Assembly: GCA_030652035.1 (NCBI GenBank)
Contig: JAUSBJ010000010.1
Location: 104,280-168,279, forward strand
Source of the DNA: Sulfurimicrobium sp.
GTDB lineage: Bacteria > Pseudomonadota > Gammaproteobacteria > Burkholderiales > Sulfuricellaceae
DNA length: 64,000 nucleotides
Direction of reading: 5' to 3'
Shown here: piece after piece, positions 27,451-36,296 of the stretch
Position numbering within the stretch: the first letter of the stretch is position 1
How the letters are laid out: every line of letters begins with the position of its first letter
The notes under the pieces: generated by a model
What the model was told of the DNA's origin: nothing
The model's database searches: none
What the model saw: the letters and a program-made list of their open reading frames with translations, nothing else
Translations under genes and position numbers: made by a program

Positions 27451-27487
27451 CGTTGCCCCGGATTCTCATGTAGTTTGTCATAAGTGA

Positions 27488-27510
27488 AACACTATCTCAT
27501 TGATAGTGTT
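27488..27510. promoter_or_regulatory. Perfect dyad between mshE and trmL
   Basis: AACACTATC and GATAGTGTT form perfect 9-bp arms around TCATT. It sits 38 bp before the mshE start and 33 bp before the trmL start in a divergent promoter region, so it is well placed as an operator for either or both genes. No matching regulator can be named. Confidence 0.5.
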
Positions 27511-27543
27511 AAATTAACGTTTTTCCACCCAGGACACAAGATA

Positions 27544-28008
27544 TTGTTTGAAATCGTGCTTTTTGAACCGGAGATTCCACCCAACACGGGCAACATCATC
27601 CGCCTATGCGCCAACACCGGCAACGCGCTGCATCTGGTGGAACCGCTTGGCTTTACGCTGGAAGACAAGCAATTGCAACGCGCCGGTCTGGATTATCACG
27701 AATACGCTTCGCTCAAGGTTCATCCCAACTGGGAGGCATGCCTGGCGCATTTTGCCGGGCGTCGTGTGTTCGCCATTACCACCAAGGGTGCCACACGCTA
27801 TACCGATGTGAATTATCAGGCGGGGGATGTCTTTGTCTTCGGGCCGGAGAGCAGGGGGCTGCCGGCGGAAATCAGGGAGACTTTCTCTCCAGGGCGACGC
27901 ATTCGCTTGCCGATGCAGCCAGCAAGCCGCAGCCTGAATCTCTCAAATTCGGCGGCCGTCCTGGTTTATGAGGCGTGGCGGCAGAATGGCTTTGATGGCG
28001 GCGTTTAA
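27544..28008 (+). CDS. trmL: tRNA (cytidine/uridine-2'-O-)-methyltransferase TrmL
   Basis: A SPOUT methyltransferase that 2'-O-methylates the wobble base of tRNA-Leu isoacceptors. The 154-residue protein matches TrmL/YibK throughout: EPEIPPNTGNIIRLCANTG, LDYHEYASL, VFGPESRGLP and SLNLSNSAAVLVYEAWRQ. I chose the TTG at 27544, because the E. coli protein starts at the same point and AGGA lies nine bases upstream; the ATG at 27484 would add 20 unrelated residues. In E. coli, trmL (yibK) lies near secB/gpsA as here. Confidence 0.9.
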   Translation: MFEIVLFEPEIPPNTGNIIRLCANTGNALHLVEPLGFTLEDKQLQRAGLDYHEYASLKVHPNWEACLAHFAGRRVFAITTKGATRYTDVNYQAGDVFVFGPESRGLPAEIRETFSPGRRIRLPMQPASRSLNLSNSAAVLVYEAWRQNGFDGGV

Positions 28009-28009
28009 C

Positions 28010-28106
28010 GTGAAACACGTATGGTGAAAGGTGAAAACACACTGAGCCTGGATTTGCCTTTCACGCTTCACAGCAAGGGCGTTGCCCAAGCGGTTTCACA
28101 TTTCAC
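28010..28106. repeat. Heptamer arrays in inverted orientation between trmL and gpsA
   Basis: One array (28010-28037) reads GTGAAAC, ACGTATG, GTGAAAG, GTGAAAA. Two arrays on the opposite strand follow at 28057-28071 and 28092-28106 (GTGAAGC-GTGAAAG and GTGAAAT-GTGAAAC). The period is 7 bp throughout. It starts two bases after the trmL stop and lies between convergent genes; 28009-28165 holds no gene. Confidence 0.75.
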
Positions 28107-28165
28107 TTGTCGCCTAGAGGCGCCTAGTTTGGTTCATGATTCCGGGCGGCAATTTGCCATGCCCG

Positions 28166-29158
28166 CTAGTGCCTGAACTCCGTGCTGGGCGCCCGGTTGA
28201 GCAGGCTTTCTACTGCCGTGCGCGGCGACAAATCCTGAAATAACACCTGATATACCGCTTCGGTAATCGGCATTTCGACTTTGTGCTGCTGTGCCAGGCG
28301 CAGCACTTCCTGCGCCGTGTTGACGCCTTCGGCGACATGGCCGAGGCCGCCGAGAATCTCCGCCAACGTTTTCCCTCCGGCCAGTTGCAGGCCGACCTGG
28401 CGATTTCTTGACAGATCTCCGGTGCAAGTCAGAATCAGATCGCCCATGCCAGCCAGCCCCATGAAGGTTTCCTGGCGTCCGCCGAGCACCAGGCCAAGCC
28501 GGGTGATCTCAGCCAGACCGCGAGTAATCAGGGCGGCGCGGGCATTGTGACCAAAGCCCATGCCGTCGGAAATGCCGGCGGCGATCGCCAGCACGTTCTT
28601 GACTGCTCCACCAAGCTCCACGCCCATGATGTCCTGGCAGGCATAAACGCGCAGATGGTGGCTATGCAGAGCGAAAGCGATCCGGCTGGCAAATGCTTCG
28701 TCCAGCGAAGCCAGTGTCAGGGCCGTGGGTAAGCCCTGCGCCACTTCACGCGCAAAACTTGGACCGGAAAGCACGCCGCGTGGCGTATCAGCATTAAGCT
28801 CATCGATTGCCACCTGATGCGGCAGTTTGCAGCTTCCCTGCTCGAACCCTTTGCACGCCCAAACTACCGGGACGCCGGGCGCAGTAGTATTGACGTCACG
28901 CAATAATGTTCGTAATCCGCTGCTGGGTACGACGGCGAGTACCAATTCGGCCGGCCCGAGCAAAGCGGCAAGATTGGATTCGAAGCGAAGCGGGGCGGGT
29001 AGGGTGACTTCAGGCAGATAGCGCGAATTGCAGCGAGTTGAATTCATCTCCGCCACCTGCGTGGCACTGCGCGCCCATAAGCCCACCTCGTGACGCCCCA
29101 CCAGACTGACCGCCAGTGCGGTGCCCCAGGCCCCGGCGCCAAGTACAGCGATTTTCAT
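28166..29158 (-). CDS. gpsA: Glycerol-3-phosphate dehydrogenase [NAD(P)+] GpsA
   Basis: GpsA reduces dihydroxyacetone phosphate to sn-glycerol-3-phosphate for phospholipid synthesis. The 330-residue protein has the Rossmann motif [12 protein letters not shown] (from about residue 5), the catalytic lysine region in [20 protein letters not shown], and [12 protein letters not shown]. The ATG at 29158 overlaps the stop of the upstream SH3-like gene (ATGA). The secB-gpsA neighbourhood is the same as in enterobacteria. Confidence 0.95.
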   Translation of the reverse strand: MKIAVLGAGAWGTALAVSLVGRHEVGLWARSATQVAEMNSTRCNSRYLPEVTLPAPLRFESNLAALLGPAELVLAVVPSSGLRTLLRDVNTTAPGVPVVWACKGFEQGSCKLPHQVAIDELNADTPRGVLSGPSFAREVAQGLPTALTLASLDEAFASRIAFALHSHHLRVYACQDIMGVELGGAVKNVLAIAAGISDGMGFGHNARAALITRGLAEITRLGLVLGGRQETFMGLAGMGDLILTCTGDLSRNRQVGLQLAGGKTLAEILGGLGHVAEGVNTAQEVLRLAQQHKVEMPITEAVYQVLFQDLSPRTAVESLLNRAPSTEFRH

Positions 29159-29601
29159 GCGCCCCACACCTGGGAAATCCGCACAAAACCGACCGCGCCA
29201 TCAGGGTGCTTTATCTTGAGCCATCCGGCACCGGTATATTCCAGCAGCTCCAGGACGACATTGCGTTCTGCCTGGAATGCCAGCGGCGCTTTTTCGTCCG
29301 CCGCCTGGCGGACATCGGCCAGCGGCACATTTACCAGCACCATGCGCTTTTCGCCGAGCTGCTTTTTTTCAACCCACGCCAGATCTCCGGCTGCATCGCG
29401 CACCTTGGCAAAATGCTCCAGGCTGACGATCACTTCGACCGGGTAGTAACGACTGGCAAGATAAAGTTTCTTGCCGCGCAGTGAGGGCGTGTCGTACATC
29501 ACTGTACGGTCGTTGAGTACAGAGCGGAACTCCAGCGCCCAGGCAGTGGAAGAAAAAATGCTCGCCAGCATCAGTAATCCTGTCCAGTGCCGACGAATCA
29601 T
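29155..29601 (-). CDS. Periplasmic SH3-like domain protein
   Basis: A 148-residue exported protein with signal peptide ([22 protein letters not shown]) and two bacterial SH3-like segments: [31 protein letters not shown] and [30 protein letters not shown]. Such domains often bind cell-wall peptides; the precise role is unknown. A GTG at 29613 is an alternative start. It lies between secB and gpsA and is coupled to gpsA. Confidence 0.75.
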   Translation of the reverse strand: MIRRHWTGLLMLASIFSSTAWALEFRSVLNDRTVMYDTPSLRGKKLYLASRYYPVEVIVSLEHFAKVRDAAGDLAWVEKKQLGEKRMVLVNVPLADVRQAADEKAPLAFQAERNVVLELLEYTGAGWLKIKHPDGAVGFVRISQVWGA

Positions 29602-29617
29602 TTTGTTGTTCACTGTT

Positions 29618-30094
29618 TTAATGCGTGGTCGGGGCTTGATTCTGACTTTCCTGCATCTGCTTTTGATGATGGTAAATCGACTCGAAGTTCATCGGCTGCA
29701 ACACCACTGGCGGGAAGCCCGCGCGCGTCACCATGTCGGACACCGCTTCGCGAACGTAGGGATAAAGAATGTTGGGGCAGGCGATACCGAGCAGCGGCTC
29801 GATGTCTTCCTGCGGCACATTGCTGATGCGAAAAATGCCCGCCTGAGCGGCTTCCACCAGAAACACGGTCTTGTCGCCTTCTGGCAGCTTGGAGGTCACC
29901 GTTACAGTGAGTACGGCTTCGTAGACATCTTCACCCAGTTGCTCGGCCTTGGTGTGAAATTCCACATTGATAGCCGGTGTCCCTTGATCCAGGAAAATCT
30001 GTGGTGCATTGGGGATTTCCAGGGAAAGGTCCTTGACGTAGATTTTTTCGATACCAAATACGATCTGTTCTTGCTGCTCTTGTGCTTCACTCAT
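29618..30094 (-). CDS. secB: Protein-export chaperone SecB
   Basis: SecB is a cytoplasmic tetrameric chaperone that keeps precursor proteins unfolded and hands them to SecA. The 158-residue protein has the family core FGIEKIYVKDLSLEIPNAPQIF and CPNILYPYVREAVSDMVTRAGFPPVVLQPMNFESIY. It is flanked by trxC/grxC upstream and gpsA downstream, an order shared with many gamma- and betaproteobacteria apart from trxC. Confidence 0.96.
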   Translation of the reverse strand: MSEAQEQQEQIVFGIEKIYVKDLSLEIPNAPQIFLDQGTPAINVEFHTKAEQLGEDVYEAVLTVTVTSKLPEGDKTVFLVEAAQAGIFRISNVPQEDIEPLLGIACPNILYPYVREAVSDMVTRAGFPPVVLQPMNFESIYHHQKQMQESQNQAPTTH

Positions 30095-30161
30095 GGGTAA
30101 AAACCTCTGAAAAATGGAAATTGTAACGCGAAGTGCTGCTGAGTGGGGTGTCTGAGGCTTT

Positions 30162-30581
30162 TTAGTAACGCAACAGCCATTTTTTCAGACTGCCGGCATC
30201 CATGGCGCCAGCGACGCGATCCACTTCTTCGCCGTTCCTGAATATGGCCAGGGTGGGAATGCTGCGGATAGTGAATTGCTGTGCCAGCGCCTGCTCCACT
30301 TCGGTGTTGATCTTGATGAAGCGAAATCGCGTTTTGAACTCGGCTGCAACCTGGCTGAAAACCGGCGCCATCATCTTGCACGGGCCGCACCATGGCGCCC
30401 AGAAATCCACTACCAGCGGCATTTCGCTCTTTGCGACAAAGCGGCCAAAGTTTGCGGCACTCAATTCAAGCGGCTTGCCATCGAGCAAGGGAACCCCGCA
30501 CTTGCCGCATTTCGGATTTTGGCCCAGGCGCTCTTCCGGCACGCGATTGATCGCGCCGCAATCGGGGCAGACGATGTTCAT
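30162..30581 (-). CDS. trxC: Thioredoxin 2 (TrxC)
   Basis: The 139-residue protein carries an N-terminal zinc ribbon (C5-X2-C8 and C25-X2-C28) and a thioredoxin domain with active site WCGPC (C65, C68). This is the TrxC architecture; it reduces disulfides, particularly under oxidative stress. GAGGAG precedes the ATG. It sits between grxC and secB, putting two thiol-redox proteins side by side. Confidence 0.93.
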   Translation of the reverse strand: MNIVCPDCGAINRVPEERLGQNPKCGKCGVPLLDGKPLELSAANFGRFVAKSEMPLVVDFWAPWCGPCKMMAPVFSQVAAEFKTRFRFIKINTEVEQALAQQFTIRSIPTLAIFRNGEEVDRVAGAMDAGSLKKWLLRY

Positions 30582-30611
30582 CTGAAGCTCCTCAATACCT
30601 TGAAAACCGGA

Positions 30612-30687
30612 TTAACCACGGGGAACACGGGGCGCACTGGGGAGAACTGCTTGCCTTATTGATTTTTCCTCGTGTTCCCCGTGGTTA
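30612..30687. repeat. Inverted pair of about 9-bp-period repeats between grxC and trxC
   Basis: The left part reads AACCACGGGGAACACGGGG, a period of 9 bp. The right part (30667-30687) carries the same sequence inverted (GTGTTCCCCGTGGTTAA). The element fills the grxC-trxC gap and could form a stem in the mRNA. Confidence 0.75.
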
Positions 30688-30702
30688 AAATACAGTTTGT
30701 TT

Positions 30703-30966
30703 TTACGCCTCTTGCGCCAGCAAGGGGTCCAGCTTGCCTTCCATGTCGAGCGCGGAAAGATCGTCGAAGCCGCCGACATGGAAATCGCCGATGTAAATCT
30801 GCGGCACGGTGCGCCGCCCGGTTCTTTCCATCATTTCTTCCTTGCGCCCTTCCTCGACATCGATGCGAATCTTGTTGATCTCTGTCACGCCTTTTTTTTG
30901 CAGCAGTTTCTCTGCCATGGTGCAGTAGGGGCATACACCAGTACAGTACATGGTTATGTTGGGCAT
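30703..30966 (-). CDS. grxC: Glutaredoxin 3 (GrxC)
   Basis: An 87-residue glutaredoxin with active site CPYC (C12, C15), the TVPQIYIG cis-proline loop and the GGFDDL glutathione-binding motif. It reduces protein-glutathione mixed disulfides and supports ribonucleotide reductase. The ATG at 30966 has AAGGAAG upstream; the open frame to 31005 is rejected. It belongs to the yibN-grxC-secB-gpsA group. Confidence 0.94.
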   Translation of the reverse strand: MPNITMYCTGVCPYCTMAEKLLQKKGVTEINKIRIDVEEGRKEEMMERTGRRTVPQIYIGDFHVGGFDDLSALDMEGKLDPLLAQEA

Positions 30967-31007
30967 TTTTCTTCCTTGTAATAAAAACTCGCGTAGCGAG
31001 ACCACGT

Positions 31008-31032
31008 CCCTCTCTCCCTCCGGGAGAGAGGG
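31008..31032. repeat. Perfect hairpin between yibN and grxC
   Basis: CCCTCTCTCCC and its exact complement GGGAGAGAGGG are separated by three bases. There is no T-run after the stem on either strand, so it is not a classical terminator. Similar CT-rich palindromes are known as dispersed repeats in many proteobacteria; this one may also limit mRNA decay or read-through. Confidence 0.7.
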
Positions 31033-31038
31033 AACAAG

Positions 31039-31452
31039 CTATTTCCGTTCGACCGGCATATTGGCCTGTTGCCAGGCCGACATCCCGCCGCTCAGGTTGT
31101 AAACTTGCTCGAAACCATTTTTGCGCAGCATGCTGCAGCCATGGCCGGAACGCGCCCCGCTGCGGCAGATCGCAATGATCGGCTTATTCCTGAATTTCTC
31201 CAGCTCCTGAATGCGGCCGGATAATTGACCCAGCGGGATGTGCTTGGAGTTCGGCGCGTGTCCGCTCTCAAATTCCCGATCTTCACGCACATCAAGAATC
31301 AATGCATCGTGGTGGTTGATAAGCTGGGTGGCTTCCAAGGTGCCGACTTCCTTGATGCCGGAAATGCGCCGGTTGATCATGGGCCAAAAAAGCATTATGC
31401 CGCTGATGATGACCAAAGCCACCAGGCCAAGATTGTTCTGTATGAATTGCAC
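31039..31452 (-). CDS. yibN: Membrane-anchored rhodanese-like protein (YibN family)
   Basis: The 137-residue protein has one N-terminal membrane helix (residues about 5-25) and a rhodanese domain with active-site loop CRSGARS (Cys96). Rhodaneses carry sulfane sulfur as a cysteine persulfide; the function of YibN itself is not settled. Position beside grxC and secB matches E. coli yibN, so its link to the RND pump upstream may be accidental. Confidence 0.85.
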   Translation of the reverse strand: MQFIQNNLGLVALVIISGIMLFWPMINRRISGIKEVGTLEATQLINHHDALILDVREDREFESGHAPNSKHIPLGQLSGRIQELEKFRNKPIIAICRSGARSGHGCSMLRKNGFEQVYNLSGGMSAWQQANMPVERK

Positions 31453-31475
31453 TGCCTTAACACTCCTTAGTTTTA

Positions 31476-31520
31476 GCTATCGGCTGTTAGCCACCCCGTG
31501 ATTGCCGATAGCTGACGGCT
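31476..31520. repeat. Heptamer inverted repeat covering the 3' end of the RND pump gene
   Basis: AGCTATCGGC (31475-31484) and GCCGATAGCT (31504-31513) are perfect 10-bp arms. Within the arms the units GCTATCG, GCTGTTA and GCCGTCA keep a 7-bp period. The stop codon and last ten or so codons of the pump gene lie inside the element, so its C-terminal tail is repeat-encoded. Confidence 0.75.
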
Positions 31521-34500
31521 TATCGCTGAAAGTCTTATACATCGCCGCATAATACAGCACCGGAATCACCACCAGTGTCAGCAAGGTGGAGACGAAGATA
31601 CCAAAAATCAAGGAAATTGCCAGCCCGTTGAAAATCGGATCGTCGAGAATGAACAGCGCACCCAGCATGGCCGCCAGCCCCGTCAGCACAATCGGCTTGG
31701 CGCGCGTGGCGGCGGAATTGATGACCGCTTCCTGGAAGGCCATGCCCTCGGCCACCTGCATGTTGATGAAATCCACCAGCAGGATGGAATTGCGCACGAT
31801 AATCCCGGCCAGGGCGATCATACCGATCATTGAGGTTGCGGTGAATTGCGCCCCGAACAGCGCGTGGCCCGGCATCACGCCGATAATGGTGAGCGGGATC
31901 GGCGCCATGATGATGAGCGGCACCAGGTAGGACTTGAATTGCGCCACCACCAGCAGATAGATCAGGACAAGACCGACGGCGTAAGCGATGCCCATGTCCC
32001 GGAAGGTCTCGTAGGTCACCTGCCATTCGCCATCCCACTTCAGGGCATACTCCGCATAGGGGTCATCCGGCTGCTTGATGAAGTAGTCGCCCAGCTTGCC
32101 TCCCTGGCTCAGCTTCACGCCATTGGTGAGGGAGCGGATGTCGAACATGCCGTAGAGCGGGCTGTCCAGCTTGCCTGCCATGTCGCCGAAGACATAAACC
32201 ACCGGGAGGAGATCCTTGTGGTAAATGGTTTTTTCCGCGATACCAGAGCTTACTTCCACCAGTTCGGATAGCGGAACCAGCGTACCGTCACGAGAGCGGA
32301 CCGTCAATTTGAGCAATTCGTCCAGACTGTTCAGGCGCTCCGGCGCGAGGGATACGCGTACCGGGATTTCATACTTGGTTTCGCCGGTATGCACCGGGGT
32401 CACATCCTCCCCCGTCAGGCCCATTTTCATCACTGCCACGATATCCTTCTGCGCCACGCCCAGCAGCGCCGCCTTGCTCTGCAGCACGCGCAATACCAGT
32501 TTGCGCGACACTTCCTCAATGCTGTCGTCAATGGCGACGATATCCGGCGTCCTGGCGAAAGCAATCCCCACTTTCTTGGCGACTTCCATCTGGCCTTCAT
32601 AATCCGGCCCATAGATTTCAGCCACGATAGGCGACATCACAGGCGGCCCAGGCGGCACTTCGACTATCTTCACATTGGCCTGGTACTTTTCGGCGATCTT
32701 TTCGATCGGTACCCGCACTGCCTGCGCGATTTCATGGCTCTTGCGCTCGCGCTGGTGCTTGTCCACCAGATTGACCTGGAAGTCGCCCATTTCCGGGCTG
32801 GCCCGCAGGTAATACTGGCGCACCAGGCCATTGAAATTGATCGGTGCTGCCGTGCCGACATAGGCCTCATAGTCGGTAACTTCAGGCACAGTGGCCAGAT
32901 ACTGACCCATTTCGCGCATGGCGCGCGCGGTCTGCTCCAGTGGCGTGCCGACCGGCATATCCACTACTACCTGGAATTCCGATTTGTTGTCGAAAGGCAG
33001 CATTTTCAGCACTACCAGCTTGACCACCGCCAGCAGCATGGCTACGACGATCATGCCCAGCACTGCCAGCCATAGTATGGTGCGATTTTTGCTGCCCTGT
33101 TCACGGCGCAGGAAGGGCGTCAGCCGGCGTTGAAAAAAGATCTGCAGGCGTGATTCCGTTCCCAGTTCGCTATGGCTGGGTGCATCATGCTTATGGCTTA
33201 GCAGTTTGAGCGCGAGCCAGGGCGTGATGATGAATGCGATGGCCAGCGAGATTACCATGCCGATACTGGCGTTGATGGGGATCGGGCTCATATAGGGCCC
33301 CATCAGGCCGGAAACGAAGGCCATGGGCAAGAGGGCGGCAATCACCGTAAACGTCGCCAGGATGGTAGGGCCGCCCACTTCATCCACGGCTTCCGGAATC
33401 ACCTGGGCCAAGGGCTTGTGCGTATCCAGCTCACGGCGGCGGTGAATGTTCTCCACCACCACGATGGCGTCGTCCACCAGAATGCCGATGGAGAAAATCA
33501 GCGCGAACAGCGATACTCGGTTGAGGGTGAAACCCCATGCCCATGACGCGAACAGGGTGGCGGCCAGGGTCAGCATCACCGCCACGCCGACGATCAGCGC
33601 TTCGCGCCGCCCCAGGGCAAACAGTACCAGCAACACCACGAATGCCGTGGCAAAAACCAGCTTGCCGATCAGTTTCATCGCCTTGTCGTTGGCGGTCGCC
33701 CCGTAATTGCGTGTCACCGTCGCAGTAACGCTGTCCGGGATCACGCTGCCGTGCAGTTGCTCGATGCGCTGGATGACCCGGTTGGCGACATCAACGGCGT
33801 TCTCGCCTGGTTTCTTGGAGATTGCCAGCGTCACCGCGGGGAATTCACCCCGCTGGGTTATGCCCATATGCTTGGCTGCCGGCCCGGTGCCGAGCCAGAT
33901 GTAGCGTCCCGGCTGATCCGGCCCGTCGACGACCTGGGCCACGTCGTTCATGAATACCGGACGTCCGTCCTGCACCCCCACCACGAGCTGCATCACGTCT
34001 GCGGCGGAGGAAAGGAAAGTGCCGGTCTGCACCAGGATTTCCTGGTTATTGTCCACCAGCTTTCCGGAGGGCTGGGAAGCGTTGCTTACCTGAAGCGCAT
34101 CACGAATATCCTGGGCTGAAACCTGGTGCGATTTCATGCGCTCAGCATCCATCAGCACCCGCACCACATGCCTGGGTCCGCCGATGGTTGTCACCTCGCG
34201 CGTTCCCTGGATGCGTTTCAATTCGATTTCAGCGGCATGCGCAATTTGCTCCAGCTCATATTCGCCGCGTTGTGGATCGGCCGTCCACAGGGTCAGGGAA
34301 ACAATGGGAACGTCATCAATGCCTACGGGTTTGATAATGGGATCGAGCACGCCCAGATTGGGAGAAATCCAGTCGCGCTTGGATTGAACTGTGTCGTACA
34401 AGCGTACCAGGGCCTGGATTCGGTCCTCGCCCACCTTATACTGCAAAGTGAGAATGGCCATGCCGGGGCGCGATACGGAATAGATATGCTCGACGCCGGA

Positions 34501-34782
34501 AATCTGCGACAACACCTGCTCGGCCGGGGTCGCGACCAGGTTCTCCACGTCCCTGGCCGATGCGCCCGGGAAGGGGATGAATACATTGGCCATGGTGACA
34601 TTGATCTGGGGTTCTTCCTCGCGCGGCGTGACCAGCACCGCGAACAGGCCAAGCAGGAATGCGATGAGCGCGATGAGCGGCGTCATCTGCGAGGTCAGAA
34701 AAAGCCTGGCGATCCGTCCAGAAATCCCCATGGGAGGTGATGGACGATGAAGATTGGGAGGTGGGGGCGTAATTTCACTCAT
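31477..34782 (-). CDS. RND-family efflux transporter permease
   Basis: The 1101-residue inner-membrane pump has the RND plan: an N-terminal helix (SQMTPLIALIAFLLGLFAVLV), two large periplasmic loops, and the proton-relay segment SIGILVDDAIVVVENIHRR with paired aspartates, an HAE-type rather than CzcA-type signature. It exports a substrate across the envelope using the proton gradient; the substrate is not evident. The adaptor gene lies 10 bp upstream. No outer-membrane channel gene is present. The ATG at 34782 has AGGGG upstream. The last residues (SAIGNHGVANSR) come from a heptamer repeat. Confidence 0.93.
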   Translation of the reverse strand: MSEITPPPPNLHRPSPPMGISGRIARLFLTSQMTPLIALIAFLLGLFAVLVTPREEEPQINVTMANVFIPFPGASARDVENLVATPAEQVLSQISGVEHIYSVSRPGMAILTLQYKVGEDRIQALVRLYDTVQSKRDWISPNLGVLDPIIKPVGIDDVPIVSLTLWTADPQRGEYELEQIAHAAEIELKRIQGTREVTTIGGPRHVVRVLMDAERMKSHQVSAQDIRDALQVSNASQPSGKLVDNNQEILVQTGTFLSSAADVMQLVVGVQDGRPVFMNDVAQVVDGPDQPGRYIWLGTGPAAKHMGITQRGEFPAVTLAISKKPGENAVDVANRVIQRIEQLHGSVIPDSVTATVTRNYGATANDKAMKLIGKLVFATAFVVLLVLFALGRREALIVGVAVMLTLAATLFASWAWGFTLNRVSLFALIFSIGILVDDAIVVVENIHRRRELDTHKPLAQVIPEAVDEVGGPTILATFTVIAALLPMAFVSGLMGPYMSPIPINASIGMVISLAIAFIITPWLALKLLSHKHDAPSHSELGTESRLQIFFQRRLTPFLRREQGSKNRTILWLAVLGMIVVAMLLAVVKLVVLKMLPFDNKSEFQVVVDMPVGTPLEQTARAMREMGQYLATVPEVTDYEAYVGTAAPINFNGLVRQYYLRASPEMGDFQVNLVDKHQRERKSHEIAQAVRVPIEKIAEKYQANVKIVEVPPGPPVMSPIVAEIYGPDYEGQMEVAKKVGIAFARTPDIVAIDDSIEEVSRKLVLRVLQSKAALLGVAQKDIVAVMKMGLTGEDVTPVHTGETKYEIPVRVSLAPERLNSLDELLKLTVRSRDGTLVPLSELVEVSSGIAEKTIYHKDLLPVVYVFGDMAGKLDSPLYGMFDIRSLTNGVKLSQGGKLGDYFIKQPDDPYAEYALKWDGEWQVTYETFRDMGIAYAVGLVLIYLLVVAQFKSYLVPLIIMAPIPLTIIGVMPGHALFGAQFTATSMIGMIALAGIIVRNSILLVDFINMQVAEGMAFQEAVINSAATRAKPIVLTGLAAMLGALFILDDPIFNGLAISLIFGIFVSTLLTLVVIPVLYYAAMYKTFSDKPSAIGNHGVANSR

Positions 34783-34792
34783 CACCCATCCC

Positions 34793-35824
34793 CTATTGCT
34801 GCTTGCCCTTTAGGGTTATGCCAGCCTTGATCGGCTCCAGCGCGACCTGCTCGCCCTGCACCAAACCTGAGAGGACTTCCACTTCGCTTTGCCCGACCGG
34901 TTCACCGAGCCGTATCTGGCGGAAGGATATCTGCTCCTTTGCGTCGACTACGTAAACTGCAGCCACCTCGCTGCGGCGCACCACCGCCGAGGCCGGGATC
35001 AGCAGTTTCTGCGCTCGCCCGATGGAGAAATGCGCGCGCGCGAACATGCCAGGATAGATGCCCTTCAAGTCAGCAGGTAGGTCCACCCGTGCACGTGTAG
35101 TATGGGTGCGCGTATCGGCTACCGGCAGCAGCGTGACACGGGTACCCGGCACCCACTGTTTCAGTTCTGGAAACTCTACCTGTGCGCGGGAGGACTGGCG
35201 TACCTGCGCCAGTTTGTACTGTGGGATGCTCGCCACCACACGCAAGCCTTTAGGAGAAAAGAAGGTCATCAGCGCTTTGCCGGGGCTGGCCATTTCGCCC
35301 AGTTCCACTTGGCGCGAAGCAATGATTCCATCGTAGGGCGCAACGATGGTTGCAAATCCCCGGGTTGCCGTGGTTTGTCCGACCCGTGCCAAGGCCACTT
35401 TCAGCTGCGCTTCCGCAGACCTGTAATCGGCCTGAGCTTTGTCTACTGCCGCCTGGCTGATGAATTTCTGTGCCAGTAGTTGTTTGCTGCGATCATAAGC
35501 GAGGCGGGAATTTTGCAGGTTGGCCTGTGCCTGTGCCACTTCGGCTTCGCTGCCTGCCACCGCCTGGCGTGCTTCGCTCTCGTCAATGCGCACCAGCACT
35601 TGGCCTTTTTTGACCGCGTCACCGGCATCGAAAGCCACTTCGATCACCCGCCCCGAGATCTGGGCCGCCATTGTGGCCTGATTCACCGCCTCTACGACAG
35701 CTTCTGCAGCATAAGTCAGGTCAACTTCGCGATGTTGTGCCGGCGCTGTGGCAAAAGGTAGCGCCGCCTCTGCAGGAGGGAAAATGAAAAGCGCTCCAAG
35801 GAGCGCAAGTGGAAATTTCAGCAC
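34793..35824 (-). CDS. RND efflux periplasmic adaptor (membrane fusion protein)
   Basis: The 343-residue adaptor has a signal peptide (MLKFPLALLGALFIFPPAEA), a biotinyl/lipoyl-like hybrid (GRVIEVAFDAGDAVKKGQVLVRIDES), an alpha-helical hairpin rich in Ala/Gln (about 80-140), and beta-barrel and membrane-proximal domains. It bridges the RND permease to an outer-membrane channel encoded elsewhere. It follows the ArsR-type regulator gene by 104 bp, in which no gene is visible. Confidence 0.92.
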   Translation of the reverse strand: MLKFPLALLGALFIFPPAEAALPFATAPAQHREVDLTYAAEAVVEAVNQATMAAQISGRVIEVAFDAGDAVKKGQVLVRIDESEARQAVAGSEAEVAQAQANLQNSRLAYDRSKQLLAQKFISQAAVDKAQADYRSAEAQLKVALARVGQTTATRGFATIVAPYDGIIASRQVELGEMASPGKALMTFFSPKGLRVVASIPQYKLAQVRQSSRAQVEFPELKQWVPGTRVTLLPVADTRTHTTRARVDLPADLKGIYPGMFARAHFSIGRAQKLLIPASAVVRRSEVAAVYVVDAKEQISFRQIRLGEPVGQSEVEVLSGLVQGEQVALEPIKAGITLKGKQQ

Positions 35825-35928
35825 AGCGTAGACTCCGCATGTAGGGAATGACTACAAGATAACGGCTGCCCAAACAGATTACAAGCGGTGAAAAGCTTTG
35901 TAGTGCGGTGTATGGCAGCAGTGCGATG

Positions 35929-36255
35929 CTATTTGGCAAAACCGCAGAAAACGTCCCGCATCATGCTGATCAGCTTGAGCGTGCGGGTGTCGCCGACACG
36001 ATAGTAAACCCGGTTGGCATCCTTGCGTGTGCGGAGAACGCCTTTGTCGCGCAGTATGGCCAGATGCTGCGAAATATTGCTTTGCGAGGTGCCGACGTTT
36101 TCGACAATTTCCTGCACGCTGATTTCCCTGTCACCCAGTACGCATAGAATCTTCAGGCGCAAGGGATGGGACATCGCCTTCATCGCCCGCGAGGCCTGCT
36201 CGATATGCTCGTCTTTATCTATCAATTCGACCTGATCAAAATTTAACATGGGCAT
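35929..36255 (-). CDS. ArsR-family regulator with persulfide-sensor cysteine spacing
   Basis: The 108-residue winged-helix protein contains SHPLRLKILCVLGDREISVQEI and the recognition region TSQSNISQHLAILRDKGVL. Counting from MLNFDQ, it has exactly two cysteines, C36 and C102, 66 residues apart. The persulfide-sensing repressors SqrR (C41/C107) and BigR (C42/C108) have the same spacing and the same LKILC context. It probably represses the RND operon and is relieved by reactive sulfur; this is inference. ATGs at 36255 and 36249 are both possible. It lacks the ELCVCDL metal motif of classical ArsR. Confidence 0.88.
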   Translation of the reverse strand: MPMLNFDQVELIDKDEHIEQASRAMKAMSHPLRLKILCVLGDREISVQEIVENVGTSQSNISQHLAILRDKGVLRTRKDANRVYYRVGDTRTLKLISMMRDVFCGFAK

Positions 36256-36296
36256 TTCACCACTTCGCAACAAATTTGGAATAAGTTTAATGCGTA

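Noticed and set aside
31039..36255. Rhodanese, RND pump and persulfide-type regulator as one sulfur-handling operon
   Set aside because: Attractive, but the rhodanese sits where YibN sits in E. coli next to grxC and secB, so its link to the pump is probably positional. Only the regulator-adaptor-pump unit is kept as a hypothesis.
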